Below are positions 37,672-46,128 of a DNA stretch of 64,000 nucleotides, one piece after another. The translations under genes and the position numbers were made by a program. The notes beneath the pieces were generated by a model that saw only the letters and a list, made by a program, of their open reading frames with translations, did no database searches and was not told where the DNA came from. This stretch comes from Streptomyces camelliae (GTDB lineage Bacteria > Actinomycetota > Actinomycetes > Streptomycetales > Streptomycetaceae): positions 5,580,001 through 5,644,000 of the forward strand of contig NZ_CP115300.1 of NCBI RefSeq assembly GCF_027625935.1. Direction: 5' to 3'. The first letter of the stretch is position 1. Every line of letters starts with the position of its first letter.

Positions 37672-38555
37672 GCCTCCTCCGCACGGCTCTGCAGCTTCAG
37701 GCCGATGAGGGCCAGGGCCAGGATGATCACGGTCAGCACGGTGGAGATCGCGGCGCCGTAGCCGACCTGGGTCTTCTCGAAGAACGTGGTGAAGGAGAAG
37801 TACGACGGAACGTCCGTCGCGCCGCCCGGACCGCCCTTGGTGAGCACATACACCGCGCCGAACACCTTCAGCGCGGCGATCGTGCACCAGGTCAGCACGA
37901 CGTAGATCTCCGGCCGGATCCCCGGCAGCGTGATGTGCGCGAAGCGCCGCCACCAGCCGGCGCCGTCCAGCTCGGCCGCCTCGTACAGCTGCGGGTCGAT
38001 CCGGCCGAGGCCCGCCATGAACACCACCAGCGGAAAACCGAGCTGCACCCAGACCAGCACGCCCATGACGGTGTACAGCGCGAGGTCCGGGTCGCCCAGC
38101 CAGTCCTGCTGCCAGGAACCCAGCCCGACGGCCTTCAGCAGTGCGTTCAGGGTGCCGTCGTCGGGGGCCAGGATCCAGCTCCAGACGATGCCGGCGACCG
38201 CGACCGGCAGCACCTGCGGAAGGTAGAAGCAGGCGCGCAGGATCGACGCCAGGCGGGTGCCGAAGTGCTTGCCGACATAGTCGGTCAGGGCGGCGGCCAG
38301 CACGAGTCCGAGAGCGGTCGGTACGACGGCCATGGCGACGACCATGAACAGGCTGTGCCGGAACGACGCCCAGAACTCGGAATCGTGCGCGAGCTGACGG
38401 TAGTTGGCGAGCCCGGACCAGTGCGGGCTGCCCACGCCCTGCCAGTCGGTGAAGCCGAGCCCGGTGTTCATCAGGAACGGCACTACGACGACGGCCAGGA
38501 AGGCGAGGGCGCCGGGGAGGAGGAACAGGGTGTAGGAGTCGCGGGGGGCCTTCAT
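37668..38555 (-). CDS. Sugar ABC transporter permease (MalF type)
   Basis: 295 residues from the ATG at 38555, overlapping the binding-protein stop as ATGA. Six helices and EAA loop QLYEAAELDGAGWWRRFAHI. Normal length with a short helix 3-4 loop, in contrast to the MalF-type protein at 19151-20509. It pairs with the MalG-type protein downstream. Confidence 0.92.
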   Translation of the reverse strand: MKAPRDSYTLFLLPGALAFLAVVVVPFLMNTGLGFTDWQGVGSPHWSGLANYRQLAHDSEFWASFRHSLFMVVAMAVVPTALGLVLAAALTDYVGKHFGTRLASILRACFYLPQVLPVAVAGIVWSWILAPDDGTLNALLKAVGLGSWQQDWLGDPDLALYTVMGVLVWVQLGFPLVVFMAGLGRIDPQLYEAAELDGAGWWRRFAHITLPGIRPEIYVVLTWCTIAALKVFGAVYVLTKGGPGGATDVPSYFSFTTFFEKTQVGYGAAISTVLTVIILALALIGLKLQSRAEEA

Positions 38556-39847
38556 CGCTTGGGTACGCCCTGGTCGTACGCCTTCTGGAGATGGTCCAGG
38601 TAGGCGTCCGGTTTCTCGCTGCCGGTCAGCAGCCTCTGGGTCTCGGAGACGAGGGTGTCGTAGAAGCCGGGCACCGGCCAGTCGGGGTAGAAGGCGAGGC
38701 CGTCGCGGGCGGTGAGGGTGTTGAAGTTCGCGATCAGGGCCTTGGACTTGGGGTCGGCGATGGTGTCCGCGGCGGCGGCCACGGGGATGCCGCCCTTGTT
38801 GCCGAGCAGGGTCTGGATCTCCTTCGACAGGGTGATGTCGATGAAGTCGTAGGCGAGTTGCTTGTTCCTGGCGCCCTTGGGAACGACCCACAGATTGCCG
38901 CCGGAGCCGAGGGTGAGGTCGGAGCCGGGCCACAGGGTGGTGTCCCAGTCGAACTTCGCCTCGGTCTGGAAGCGGCCGTACCACCAGCTGCCGGAGAACA
39001 GGATCGGCGCCTTGCCCTGGATCCAGGACACGCCCGCGTCCTCGGCCTTGGCGCTGGTGGCGGTCTTGGCGAGGTAGCCCTTCTTCACCCAGTCGGCGAA
39101 GGTGGTCGCGGCGTAGGTCCAGGCGGCGTCGTGGAAGTCGGTCCTGCCCTTGTAGAGCTCGTAGGAGTCGACCCATGCGCGGTCGGCCTTGGACAGGGCG
39201 AGCTGGTAGAGGTACTGCTGGGCCATGTACTCGGCGCCCGAGTCGGCGAGCGGGGTCACGCCCTTGGCCACGAACTGATCCATGGCGGCGGTGAGTTGGT
39301 CGAAGGTCTTCGGCTCGGCGATGCCGTACTTCTTGAAGAGGTCCTTGTTGTAGAAGACCATCGTGTACTCGCCGTAGTCGGGCACGCCGTACCACGTGCC
39401 GGAGCCCATCACGCCGTTCGTGTCGTACATGCTGGTCGTCCGGACGCCCGCCGGGATCTTCTTGTCCCAGCCGCGCTTGGCGGCCTCCGCCGTCAGGTCG
39501 GTCAGCAGGCCCTGCTTGGAGAGCAGGCCGGCGGTCGCGTTGCCCTTGTTGTACTCCATGACGTCGGGGGCGTCGGAGGAGTTGAGGACCATCGGCGCGG
39601 TCTTCTGGATCTGCTCGAAGCCCTTCTCCTCGAACTTCACCTTCACGCCCGGGTGCTGGGCCTCGAACACCCTGATGGCCTCGTTCCAGGCCACGCCCAT
39701 CGCGCTGTCGGGGCCCTCGTAGTGCCAGAGCCGGAGGGTCTTGCCGTCGCCGGAGCCGCTGCCCGAGCCGCCGCAGGAGGCCAGCAGCAGGGATCCGGCC
39801 ACCACCACCGCGGCAGCCGCCGCCCGTCGCCTTCGTGCCGTCAACAT
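38552..39847 (-). CDS. Sugar-binding lipoprotein of ABC importer (family 1)
   Basis: 431 residues. The signal peptide ends in LLASC (lipobox), followed by a Gly/Ser linker. The body contains LRLWHYEGPDSAMG, FEAQHPGVKVKFEEKGF, PDVMEYNKGNA and GIPVAAAADT, as in glycerol-3-phosphate/maltose-type binding proteins; the sugar is not determinable. The ATG has GGAGG six bases upstream. It is the first gene of the operon, and a perfect 16-bp LacI-type palindrome lies 40 bp upstream of the ATG. Confidence 0.92.
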   Translation of the reverse strand: MLTARRRRAAAAAVVVAGSLLLASCGGSGSGSGDGKTLRLWHYEGPDSAMGVAWNEAIRVFEAQHPGVKVKFEEKGFEQIQKTAPMVLNSSDAPDVMEYNKGNATAGLLSKQGLLTDLTAEAAKRGWDKKIPAGVRTTSMYDTNGVMGSGTWYGVPDYGEYTMVFYNKDLFKKYGIAEPKTFDQLTAAMDQFVAKGVTPLADSGAEYMAQQYLYQLALSKADRAWVDSYELYKGRTDFHDAAWTYAATTFADWVKKGYLAKTATSAKAEDAGVSWIQGKAPILFSGSWWYGRFQTEAKFDWDTTLWPGSDLTLGSGGNLWVVPKGARNKQLAYDFIDITLSKEIQTLLGNKGGIPVAAAADTIADPKSKALIANFNTLTARDGLAFYPDWPVPGFYDTLVSETQRLLTGSEKPDAYLDHLQKAYDQGVPKR

Positions 39848-39886
39848 CCAGTGCCTCCGGGGGAGTCGAATCCGTTGATTCGTGAT

Positions 39887-39902
39887 GTCGAAGCGCTTCG
39901 AC
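39887..39902. promoter_or_regulatory. LacI-family operator of the sugar importer operon
   Basis: GTCGAAGCGCTTCGAC is a perfect 16-bp palindrome with the central GCGC/CG context typical of LacI/GalR-family sites in Streptomyces. A weaker related sequence (TGCAAGCGGTTCGA) lies at about 39957. No LacI-family gene is in the window, so the repressor is encoded elsewhere. Confidence 0.75.
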
Positions 39903-39944
39903 GCAGGACCGTAGGCGGGCGCTGGGCGGGGGTCAACAGATCTG

Positions 39945-41162
39945 TCAGGAATCGATGCAAGCGGTTCGACTGAGCCGCGTCGACGAGGCGTGGATGAGCA
40001 GCGCGAGCGTGGCCGCGGCGGCCGGGACGGCGAGGGCGGTGGCGGGGGAGAGGTGCTGGGCGGCCCAGCCGCCCGCCGCCGAGCCGCAGGCGATGCCGGT
40101 GAGCAGCCCGGTCACCACCAGGCTCATGCCCTCGTTGAGCCGGTCGGCGGGGGTGCGCCGCTGTACCAGGGTCATCGCCGTCACCATCGTCGGCGCGGTC
40201 GCCATGCCCGCGACCAGCAGCGCGCCGGCGAGCGCCGGCAGCGAACCGGCCACTCCGGCGGCCGCCCACGGCAGCGTCATCAGGACGGCCATCCCGGCCA
40301 GACAGTGGCCCAGCCGCACCCCGGCCGGCTTCCGCGCGCCGAACACCAGGCCCGCCCCGCAGGAGCCCGCAGCCTGGAGTGCGAGCACGGCGCCGGCTGC
40401 CGCGCGATGACCGTGCGCGTCGGCGTAGGCGATCGTGCCGACCTCCATCGAGCCGAACACCGCGCCGGTCGCGACGAAGCAGGCCAGCAGGGGCGGGATC
40501 CCCGGGCTGCGCAGCGGCGCCCTGGTGGAGCGGACGGCCCGCACCGGCGGCTCGGTGGCGCGCTGCGCGGTGAACAGCAGCATCCCGGCGAGCAGCAGCG
40601 CCGCCCCGGTGAGGGTGCCCGCCTCCGGGAAGAACGTGCCGGTCAGGAAGGACGCGAGCACCGGGCCGAGCATGAAGCACAGCTCGTCGGCGGCCTGCTC
40701 GAAGGAGTTGGCGGTGTGCAGCGCGCCCGGGTCGTCGCGCAGCAGATGGGCCCAGCGGGCGCGGGACAGCCCGCCGATGTTGGGGGTGGTCGCGGTCGCG
40801 GCGTAGGCGGCGAACAGGGTCCAGTCGGGGGCGTCGTAGCGCACGCACAGCAGCAGCGCGAGGCTGCCGAGCACGGAGACGAGCGTGGCCGGCACGGCGA
40901 TCCGGGCCTGCCCGTACCGGTCGATCAGGCGGGCGATCCACGGCCCGGCGAGTCCGGTCGCCGCGAGCCCGGTCGCGGTGACGGCGCCGGCGAGGGCGTA
41001 CGAGCCCCGGGACCCGGCGATCATCACGACGGCGCTCACGCTGAACATGCCCATGGGCAGCCGGGCGAGCAGATTGCCGCTGGTGAAGGCACGGGTACCG
41101 GGGAAGGAGAAGAGCCGGCGGTAGGCGTTCTGCCGCGCCGGTGCGGATATGAGAGGGGGCAT
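39945..41162 (-). CDS. MFS transporter
   Basis: 405 residues with twelve hydrophobic segments. The loop between helices 2 and 3 reads ARLIDRYGQARI, the MFS motif A region. The N-terminal segment RRLFSFPGTRAFTSGNLLARLP resembles the drug/sugar-efflux subfamily seen widely in actinobacteria. Divergent from a LysR gene across 84 bp, so the pair is probably regulator plus target. The substrate is unknown. Confidence 0.82.
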   Translation of the reverse strand: MPPLISAPARQNAYRRLFSFPGTRAFTSGNLLARLPMGMFSVSAVVMIAGSRGSYALAGAVTATGLAATGLAGPWIARLIDRYGQARIAVPATLVSVLGSLALLLCVRYDAPDWTLFAAYAATATTPNIGGLSRARWAHLLRDDPGALHTANSFEQAADELCFMLGPVLASFLTGTFFPEAGTLTGAALLLAGMLLFTAQRATEPPVRAVRSTRAPLRSPGIPPLLACFVATGAVFGSMEVGTIAYADAHGHRAAAGAVLALQAAGSCGAGLVFGARKPAGVRLGHCLAGMAVLMTLPWAAAGVAGSLPALAGALLVAGMATAPTMVTAMTLVQRRTPADRLNEGMSLVVTGLLTGIACGSAAGGWAAQHLSPATALAVPAAAATLALLIHASSTRLSRTACIDS

Positions 41163-41246
41163 GGATCCACCCTCGCCCGGAGGGGATCAAGGGGTCCAAC
41201 ACCTGCTCGGCGCCGATTCACGCACCCGTGTTGTAAATTCCCCGTC

Positions 41247-42227
41247 ATGCCCGCCCTGCCCGCCGACATAGAGCCGAGACTCCTGCGCGCCTTCGTCGCC
41301 GTCGCCGAGGAACTGCACTTCACCCGGGCCGCCGCCCGGCTGTACGTCGCCCAGCAGGCGCTCAGCCGTGATGTACGGCGGCTGGAGCGGGAGTTGGGCG
41401 CCGAGCTGTTCCTGCGGTCCACCCGGCAGGTGACGCTGACGGCCGACGGCGAGCGCCTGCTGCCGTACGCCCGCCGGGTCCTCGCGGCGCAGGACGAGCT
41501 GTTGGCCGTCTTCAGGCAGGCCCGCCCGCTGCTGGTGGACCTCAACTCGCCGGGCCTGGTCACCGGCCGCCGGGTGCTGCACCGGGCCCGGGAACTCGCC
41601 CCCGACTGCGAGCTGATGGCCCGCTACGAGAGCGGTCTGACCGGGGCGGCCGAGCTCATTCTCGCCGGCCGGCTGGACGTCTCCTTCGGCCGGTTCGCCG
41701 GCCTGGACCCGGCACTGCGGTCGGGGCTCTCCCAGCAGCCGCTGCGCTATGAGCCGATGGCCGTGATCCTCCCCGAGGACCACCTCCTGGCCGCGCTGCC
41801 CGAGGCGCCGTTGCCGGTGTCCGCGCTGGCCGGGGAGACGGTGTACGCCGGTGCCGGCAACCCGCGCACCCCGGAGTGGACCGACCTGGCGTCCCGCCTC
41901 TTCGCGGAGCACGGCATCCGGCTCGCCCCGCCCCTGCCGCTGGCCGTCGGGGACGAGGAGTTCGAGCGGATCATGGGCAAGAACGGCCATCCGATCCTGG
42001 CCGTGGTCGACTTCCCGCCCCTGCCCCGCACGGTGCTGCGCCCGCTGGTGGACCCGGTCCCCCTCTCGCCCGTCTCCTTGGTCTGGCGCAAGGGGCTGGC
42101 CCACCCCGGCCTTGCCGCGCTGCGGCGGGCGGCGACGGAGATCTCCCGGGCGCAGGGGTGGCTGCGGCGGCCTGCGCAGGGGTGGCTTCCAGGGGTCGAC
42201 AGCGAGGCGATGAGAGCGGGCGCCTGA
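41247..42227 (+). CDS. LysR-family transcriptional regulator
   Basis: 326 residues. The N-terminal winged helix is characteristic (LRAFVAVAEELHFTRAAARL ... QQALSRDVRRLERELG), followed by a periplasmic-binding-like ligand domain. TAAATT (41234-41239) ends 7 nt before the ATG, with no Shine-Dalgarno sequence, so the mRNA may be leaderless. It is divergent from the MFS gene, the usual LysR arrangement in which it controls the transporter. Confidence 0.87.
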   Translation: MPALPADIEPRLLRAFVAVAEELHFTRAAARLYVAQQALSRDVRRLERELGAELFLRSTRQVTLTADGERLLPYARRVLAAQDELLAVFRQARPLLVDLNSPGLVTGRRVLHRARELAPDCELMARYESGLTGAAELILAGRLDVSFGRFAGLDPALRSGLSQQPLRYEPMAVILPEDHLLAALPEAPLPVSALAGETVYAGAGNPRTPEWTDLASRLFAEHGIRLAPPLPLAVGDEEFERIMGKNGHPILAVVDFPPLPRTVLRPLVDPVPLSPVSLVWRKGLAHPGLAALRRAATEISRAQGWLRRPAQGWLPGVDSEAMRAGA

Positions 42228-42376
42228 GCCACCTCAGATGTTGCTCAAGCCTTCAAGGAAAGGGCTTCCTGGCACTCTGCCGGACTGTCATGATCTCGCC
42301 AGCAGGGCCGAGAAGCGCCTGTACATGGCCGAATCCCGCTCCCGGCTCCCTGCACCGAAACGAGGGGAAGACTTCC

Positions 42377-42808
42377 ATGCTCAAGAACATCAAGCGTGCG
42401 CTCACGGTCGTCGGCACGGCCGGTGCCGCGGTCACGCTGGCGGCGACCTCCGCCTTCGCGTCGGGCGGCGTCCACTACCCGACCCAGACGCACCAGTCCA
42501 CCTACAAGAAGTGCATCGACACCACGAGCGGGGGCAGCCGCTACAGCTCCACCTACGGCGGTTACGTCTTCGTCGCCGACTCCTTCGGTTCGGCTCCCGG
42601 TTGTGAATACTCGTACGTGGAAGTCGTCTACGTCGACAAGAGCGGCAACGAGCAGGTGAAGCGCGCCTCGGCCAAGGGAAGCCTCACCGACGGCCCGAAC
42701 ACGCACATCTTCCTCTACCCGAGCCAGTACAAGAAGGTGCTGGAGGTCATCGGTTCCAGCCGTGACTGGAGCGGCAACAGCTCGGGCGGGGTTTACCTGT
42801 ACTTCTGA
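42377..42808 (+). CDS. Small secreted protein of unknown function
   Basis: 143 residues from the ATG at 42377 (GAGGGGAAG upstream). A signal peptide with cleavage near SAFA-SG (about residue 29) leaves a ~114-residue mature protein rich in Ser, Tyr and Gly. Two Cys (CIDTT and GCEY) could form one disulfide. Tyr-rich segments (TYKKCID, SYVEVVYVDKSG, SGGVYLYF) suggest a beta-sandwich. I do not recognise the family. It stands alone between a LysR gene and a strong terminator. Confidence 0.7.
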   Translation: MLKNIKRALTVVGTAGAAVTLAATSAFASGGVHYPTQTHQSTYKKCIDTTSGGSRYSSTYGGYVFVADSFGSAPGCEYSYVEVVYVDKSGNEQVKRASAKGSLTDGPNTHIFLYPSQYKKVLEVIGSSRDWSGNSSGGVYLYF

Positions 42809-42863
42809 CCGGCATTTCCGGCCGGTATTTCTGACCGGCGCCGAGAATGTTCCGGCGTGAAAA

Positions 42864-42902
42864 GGGGCTTCTGGTGGACGGTACCTGTCCACCAGAAGCC
42901 CC
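42864..42902. terminator. Bidirectional terminator
   Basis: A 16-bp perfect stem (42864-42879 with 42887-42902) with a 7-nt loop and A- and T-rich flanks, between the convergent small-protein and binding-protein genes. Confidence 0.85.
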
Positions 42903-42924
42903 TGCTTTCCTATGTGCCGATCCG

Positions 42925-44010
42925 TCAGCCGTTGGCCCCGGCCGGGGTCGTGGTGGTCTTGAAGCCCTCCAGCTTGTTGGCCTGGATCGCGAAGTCGTTG
43001 GTGAACGTCTTGCTGAGGTCCACCGAACCCTTCACGTTGCCGACCAGCTGCTCCATCGCCAGCGCGGTCTTCGGGCCGCCGGCCGGCATGATGCCGTCCG
43101 GGAGGAACTGACCCTTGTCCTGGGTCAGGGCCTTGATGTAGTCGTCCTTGGTCACCAGCTGGTTCTGCACGAACGACTGCGGCAGCTTGTCGGCGATGTC
43201 GGCCGCGGTGTGCGTGTTGATCCAGTGCATGGTGGCGACGAGCGCGTCGACGACCTTCTGCGTCGCGTCCTTGTGCGAGTTCACCCACTCGCTGCGGGCG
43301 AGCACGCTGGCCCCCGGGAAGGCGCCGCCCAGCGCCGCCGTGGCACCCTCCGTGGTGGCCAGGTCGATCGCGGAGGTGCCGATGCCCTTCTTCTCGATCG
43401 CGGCGACCGTCGGCTGCGTCGTCATGACGCAGTCGATCTTGCCGTTCTGCAGGGAGGCGAGGGCGGTGGAACCCGCGCCGACCCCGATGCGGTGGAACTG
43501 GCCCACCGTGACGCCCTTCTTGGCGGCCATGAGCTGGGTGAGGACGTCGGTGCCCGAGCCCAGGTCGGTCACGCCGAGGGTCTTGCCCTTGAAGTCGGCG
43601 GCCGAGTGGACGCCCGATTTCGAGCTGCACATCTCGCGCTCGCCCGGGGCGCCGGAGAGCTGGACGACGTCGTCGACCGCCTTGCCCTTCGTCTGGAACT
43701 CGATCGTGTGGTTGTACCAGGCGCCCGCCATGTCGACCTGCCCCGAGATCATGGCATCCTCGGCGCCGATACCGCCGTTCTGCTCGGTGCTGAGCTCGAC
43801 GTTGACGCCGTACTTCTTGTAGAAGCCGAGCTGCTGCGCGAGCTGGAAGGGCAGGTAGATCTGCTTGTCGATGCCGCCGACCATCAGCTTGACGGTCGGG
43901 GTGCCGCCGGAGCCGCTCGAACCGGAGCTGCCGGAGCTGCTGGAACACGCGGTGGCCGCGCCGAGGGACAGGACGGTGACGAGCGATGCGGTGAGGGCTC
44001 TCTTCAGCAT
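42925..44010 (-). CDS. NitT/TauT-type ABC transporter substrate-binding lipoprotein
   Basis: 361 residues. Signal peptide with lipobox ending at ATAC, then Ser/Gly linker. KLMVGGIDKQIYLPFQLAQQLGFYKKYGVNVELS is the start of the NMT1/SsuA-like fold, and SGQVDMAGAWYNHTIEF and DLGSGTDVLTQLM follow. Members bind nitrate, sulfonates, taurine or pyrimidine precursors; the ligand here is not evident. The ATG has AAAGGAAAG upstream. It is the last gene of the operon, 87 bp after the permease stop. Confidence 0.87.
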   Translation of the reverse strand: MLKRALTASLVTVLSLGAATACSSSSGSSGSSGSGGTPTVKLMVGGIDKQIYLPFQLAQQLGFYKKYGVNVELSTEQNGGIGAEDAMISGQVDMAGAWYNHTIEFQTKGKAVDDVVQLSGAPGEREMCSSKSGVHSAADFKGKTLGVTDLGSGTDVLTQLMAAKKGVTVGQFHRIGVGAGSTALASLQNGKIDCVMTTQPTVAAIEKKGIGTSAIDLATTEGATAALGGAFPGASVLARSEWVNSHKDATQKVVDALVATMHWINTHTAADIADKLPQSFVQNQLVTKDDYIKALTQDKGQFLPDGIMPAGGPKTALAMEQLVGNVKGSVDLSKTFTNDFAIQANKLEGFKTTTTPAGANG

Positions 44011-44097
44011 GGCGGCTCTTTCCTTTCGGACATGCGAGGGGGACGCGAGGGGGACGCGGGGAGGGGAGGGGGGAGGGGGTGGTGAAAGGGGCGGGGA

Positions 44098-44973
44098 TCA
44101 GAGGCTGTTGGCCTCGGACGGGGTCGGCGGGCGCCAGGACAGCAGCCGGTGTTCGAGCTTGCTGATCAGCCACTCCGCGCCGAGCACGATGACCGCGATG
44201 ACGAGCATCGTGGCGAACACGCCGTTGGGGTCGAACTGGTCCTGCGCGGTCTTGATGACCAGACCGAGGCCCTTCTGCGCGCCGAGCACCTCGCCGACGA
44301 GCGCGCCGACGATGGCGAAGCCGAACGCGCTGTGCAGGCTGGCGATGATCCAGGTCAGCGCGGAGGGCACGATGACGTGCTGGGTGATCTGCAGCCTGGA
44401 GGCGCCGAGCACCTTGGCGTTGGCGAGGACGTTCCGGTCGACCTCGCGGACGCCCTGGAAGGCGTTGAAGAAGACGATGAAGAACACCAGCACGGCGGCG
44501 AGCAGGATCTTCGGCGTCAGACCGATACCGAAGGCGACGATGAAGATCGAGCCGAGGACGATGCGCGGGATCGCGTTGACGATCTTGATGTAGGGGCCGA
44601 GCACATCGGAGAGGAAGCGGCTCTGTCCGAGGGCGACGCCGAGAACGACGCCTGCGACGGTGCCGATGGCGAAGCCGACGAGCGCCTCCTGGATGGTGGT
44701 CCAGATGTTCGAGTAGAAGGAGCCGGTCTCGGTGCCGTTCTGGAAGAGCTCGATCAGCCGCTTCCAGATGCCCGACGGCTGTCCGAAGAAGAACTTGTCG
44801 ACGATGCCCCACGTGGTGAAGGCCTGCCAGCCGCCGATGATGATGACCGCGAGGCCCACGCGGCCCGCCCACACCGAGGCGACGCGTCGCCGGACGGCCC
44901 GCTTGGCGGCGGCGGCCGCCGAGCTCTGCCCGCCGTCTTTGACCTGCGCGGCGGAAGCGGTGGTCGTGCTCAT
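44098..44973 (-). CDS. NitT/TauT-type ABC transporter permease
   Basis: 291 residues from the ATG at 44973, overlapping the ATPase stop as ATGA. Six helices; the EAA-like loop reads LANAKVLGASRLQITQHVIVPSALTWI, as in SsuC/TauC. It forms the channel with the preceding ATPase. Confidence 0.9.
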   Translation of the reverse strand: MSTTTASAAQVKDGGQSSAAAAAKRAVRRRVASVWAGRVGLAVIIIGGWQAFTTWGIVDKFFFGQPSGIWKRLIELFQNGTETGSFYSNIWTTIQEALVGFAIGTVAGVVLGVALGQSRFLSDVLGPYIKIVNAIPRIVLGSIFIVAFGIGLTPKILLAAVLVFFIVFFNAFQGVREVDRNVLANAKVLGASRLQITQHVIVPSALTWIIASLHSAFGFAIVGALVGEVLGAQKGLGLVIKTAQDQFDPNGVFATMLVIAVIVLGAEWLISKLEHRLLSWRPPTPSEANSL

Positions 44974-45845
44974 GCCTTCTCTCCTGCCGTGCGTGCGTAC
45001 GCGCGCTCGACCTCTTCGCGCAGCGTGTCCCAGATCTGGTGCTGGAGTTCGATGAAGCGGGGCTGGAAGCGGATCTCCTGCACGGAGCCGCGGGGGCGGG
45101 GCAGGTCGATGTCGAAGACCGCCTTGACCGAACCGGGGCTGGAGGTCATCACGACGACCCGGTCGGCGAGCGCCACGGCCTCGTCGAGGTCGTGGGTGAT
45201 GAAGATGACGGACGGCCGGATCTGCTCCCACAGGCCCAGCAGCTCGGTCGACATGATCGCCTTGGTCTGCACGTCCAGGGCGCCGAACGGCTCGTCCATG
45301 ATCAGGATCTTGGGTTCGTTGATCAGCGCCGCGGCCATCGCCACGCGCTTGCGCATACCGCCGGAGAGCTGGTGCGGATAGCGGTCCTCGAACCCGGAGA
45401 GGCCGACCCGGCGCAGCCAGTCCCGGGCCGAGGCCTGCGCCTGCTGCTTGGGCACGCCACGGAAGATCGGGCCCATCAGCACATTGCCGAGGACGGTCTT
45501 CCAGGGCAGCAGCGCGTCGGCCTGGAACATGAAGCTGACGCCGTCGGTGATGCCGTCCACCTCGCGGCCGCCGACCTTCACCGAGCCCTCGCTGGGCCGG
45601 TCGAGCCCGGAGACCATGCTCAGGGTGGTCGACTTGCCGCAGCCGGTGGGTCCGACCACCGCGCAGAACTGGCCGGGCTCCACAGTGAACGACACGTCTT
45701 GCAGCGCCGTGAACACCTCACCGGCAGGGGTCATGAATCGCTTGGTGAGCCCGGAGATCTCGACGCGCGCATCCTCACGCGCTGCTGCGCCTGCGGTTGC
45801 CGTGCCGGTGATCGGGCTCTTCGCGACATCGTTTCGCGAAGCCAT
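44970..45845 (-). CDS. NitT/TauT-type ABC transporter ATP-binding subunit
   Basis: 291 residues from the ATG at 45845, chosen because AAGGAGAC precedes it by nine bases; a longer in-frame start would put that site inside the gene. Walker A GPTGCGKST, Q-loop FMFQADALLPWKT, signature LSGGMRKR and Walker B ILIMDEP are intact. It is the first gene of the operon. A 283-bp gap separates it from the divergent histidine kinase gene, so the kinase pair is the prime candidate regulator. Confidence 0.92.
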   Translation of the reverse strand: MASRNDVAKSPITGTATAGAAAREDARVEISGLTKRFMTPAGEVFTALQDVSFTVEPGQFCAVVGPTGCGKSTTLSMVSGLDRPSEGSVKVGGREVDGITDGVSFMFQADALLPWKTVLGNVLMGPIFRGVPKQQAQASARDWLRRVGLSGFEDRYPHQLSGGMRKRVAMAAALINEPKILIMDEPFGALDVQTKAIMSTELLGLWEQIRPSVIFITHDLDEAVALADRVVVMTSSPGSVKAVFDIDLPRPRGSVQEIRFQPRFIELQHQIWDTLREEVERAYARTAGEKA

Positions 45846-46128
45846 GGGGGGCCGTCTCCTTCCACGCCTTGAGGGGCGGGTTCCACACCTCGTCGGGTCG
45901 AGTTCCGCACCTCGTCGGGAGCGGGTGAAGGCAGACGCTAGAGGCCACCCGGTGTTACGTCGCTGTTTCCGAGGTATCCCGCGAAAGCCGCGTAAACCGG
46001 GGTTCTGCTCGTTCTGCTCAGTGAAACGGGGGTGGGCAGAATTCCGGCCATCGGGCACAATCGCGCCAACACGGGTCCGGCGTCAGGGCCGGCCCGGCAC
46101 CGATCGGAACAGGGGCGAAGAGGCACCT

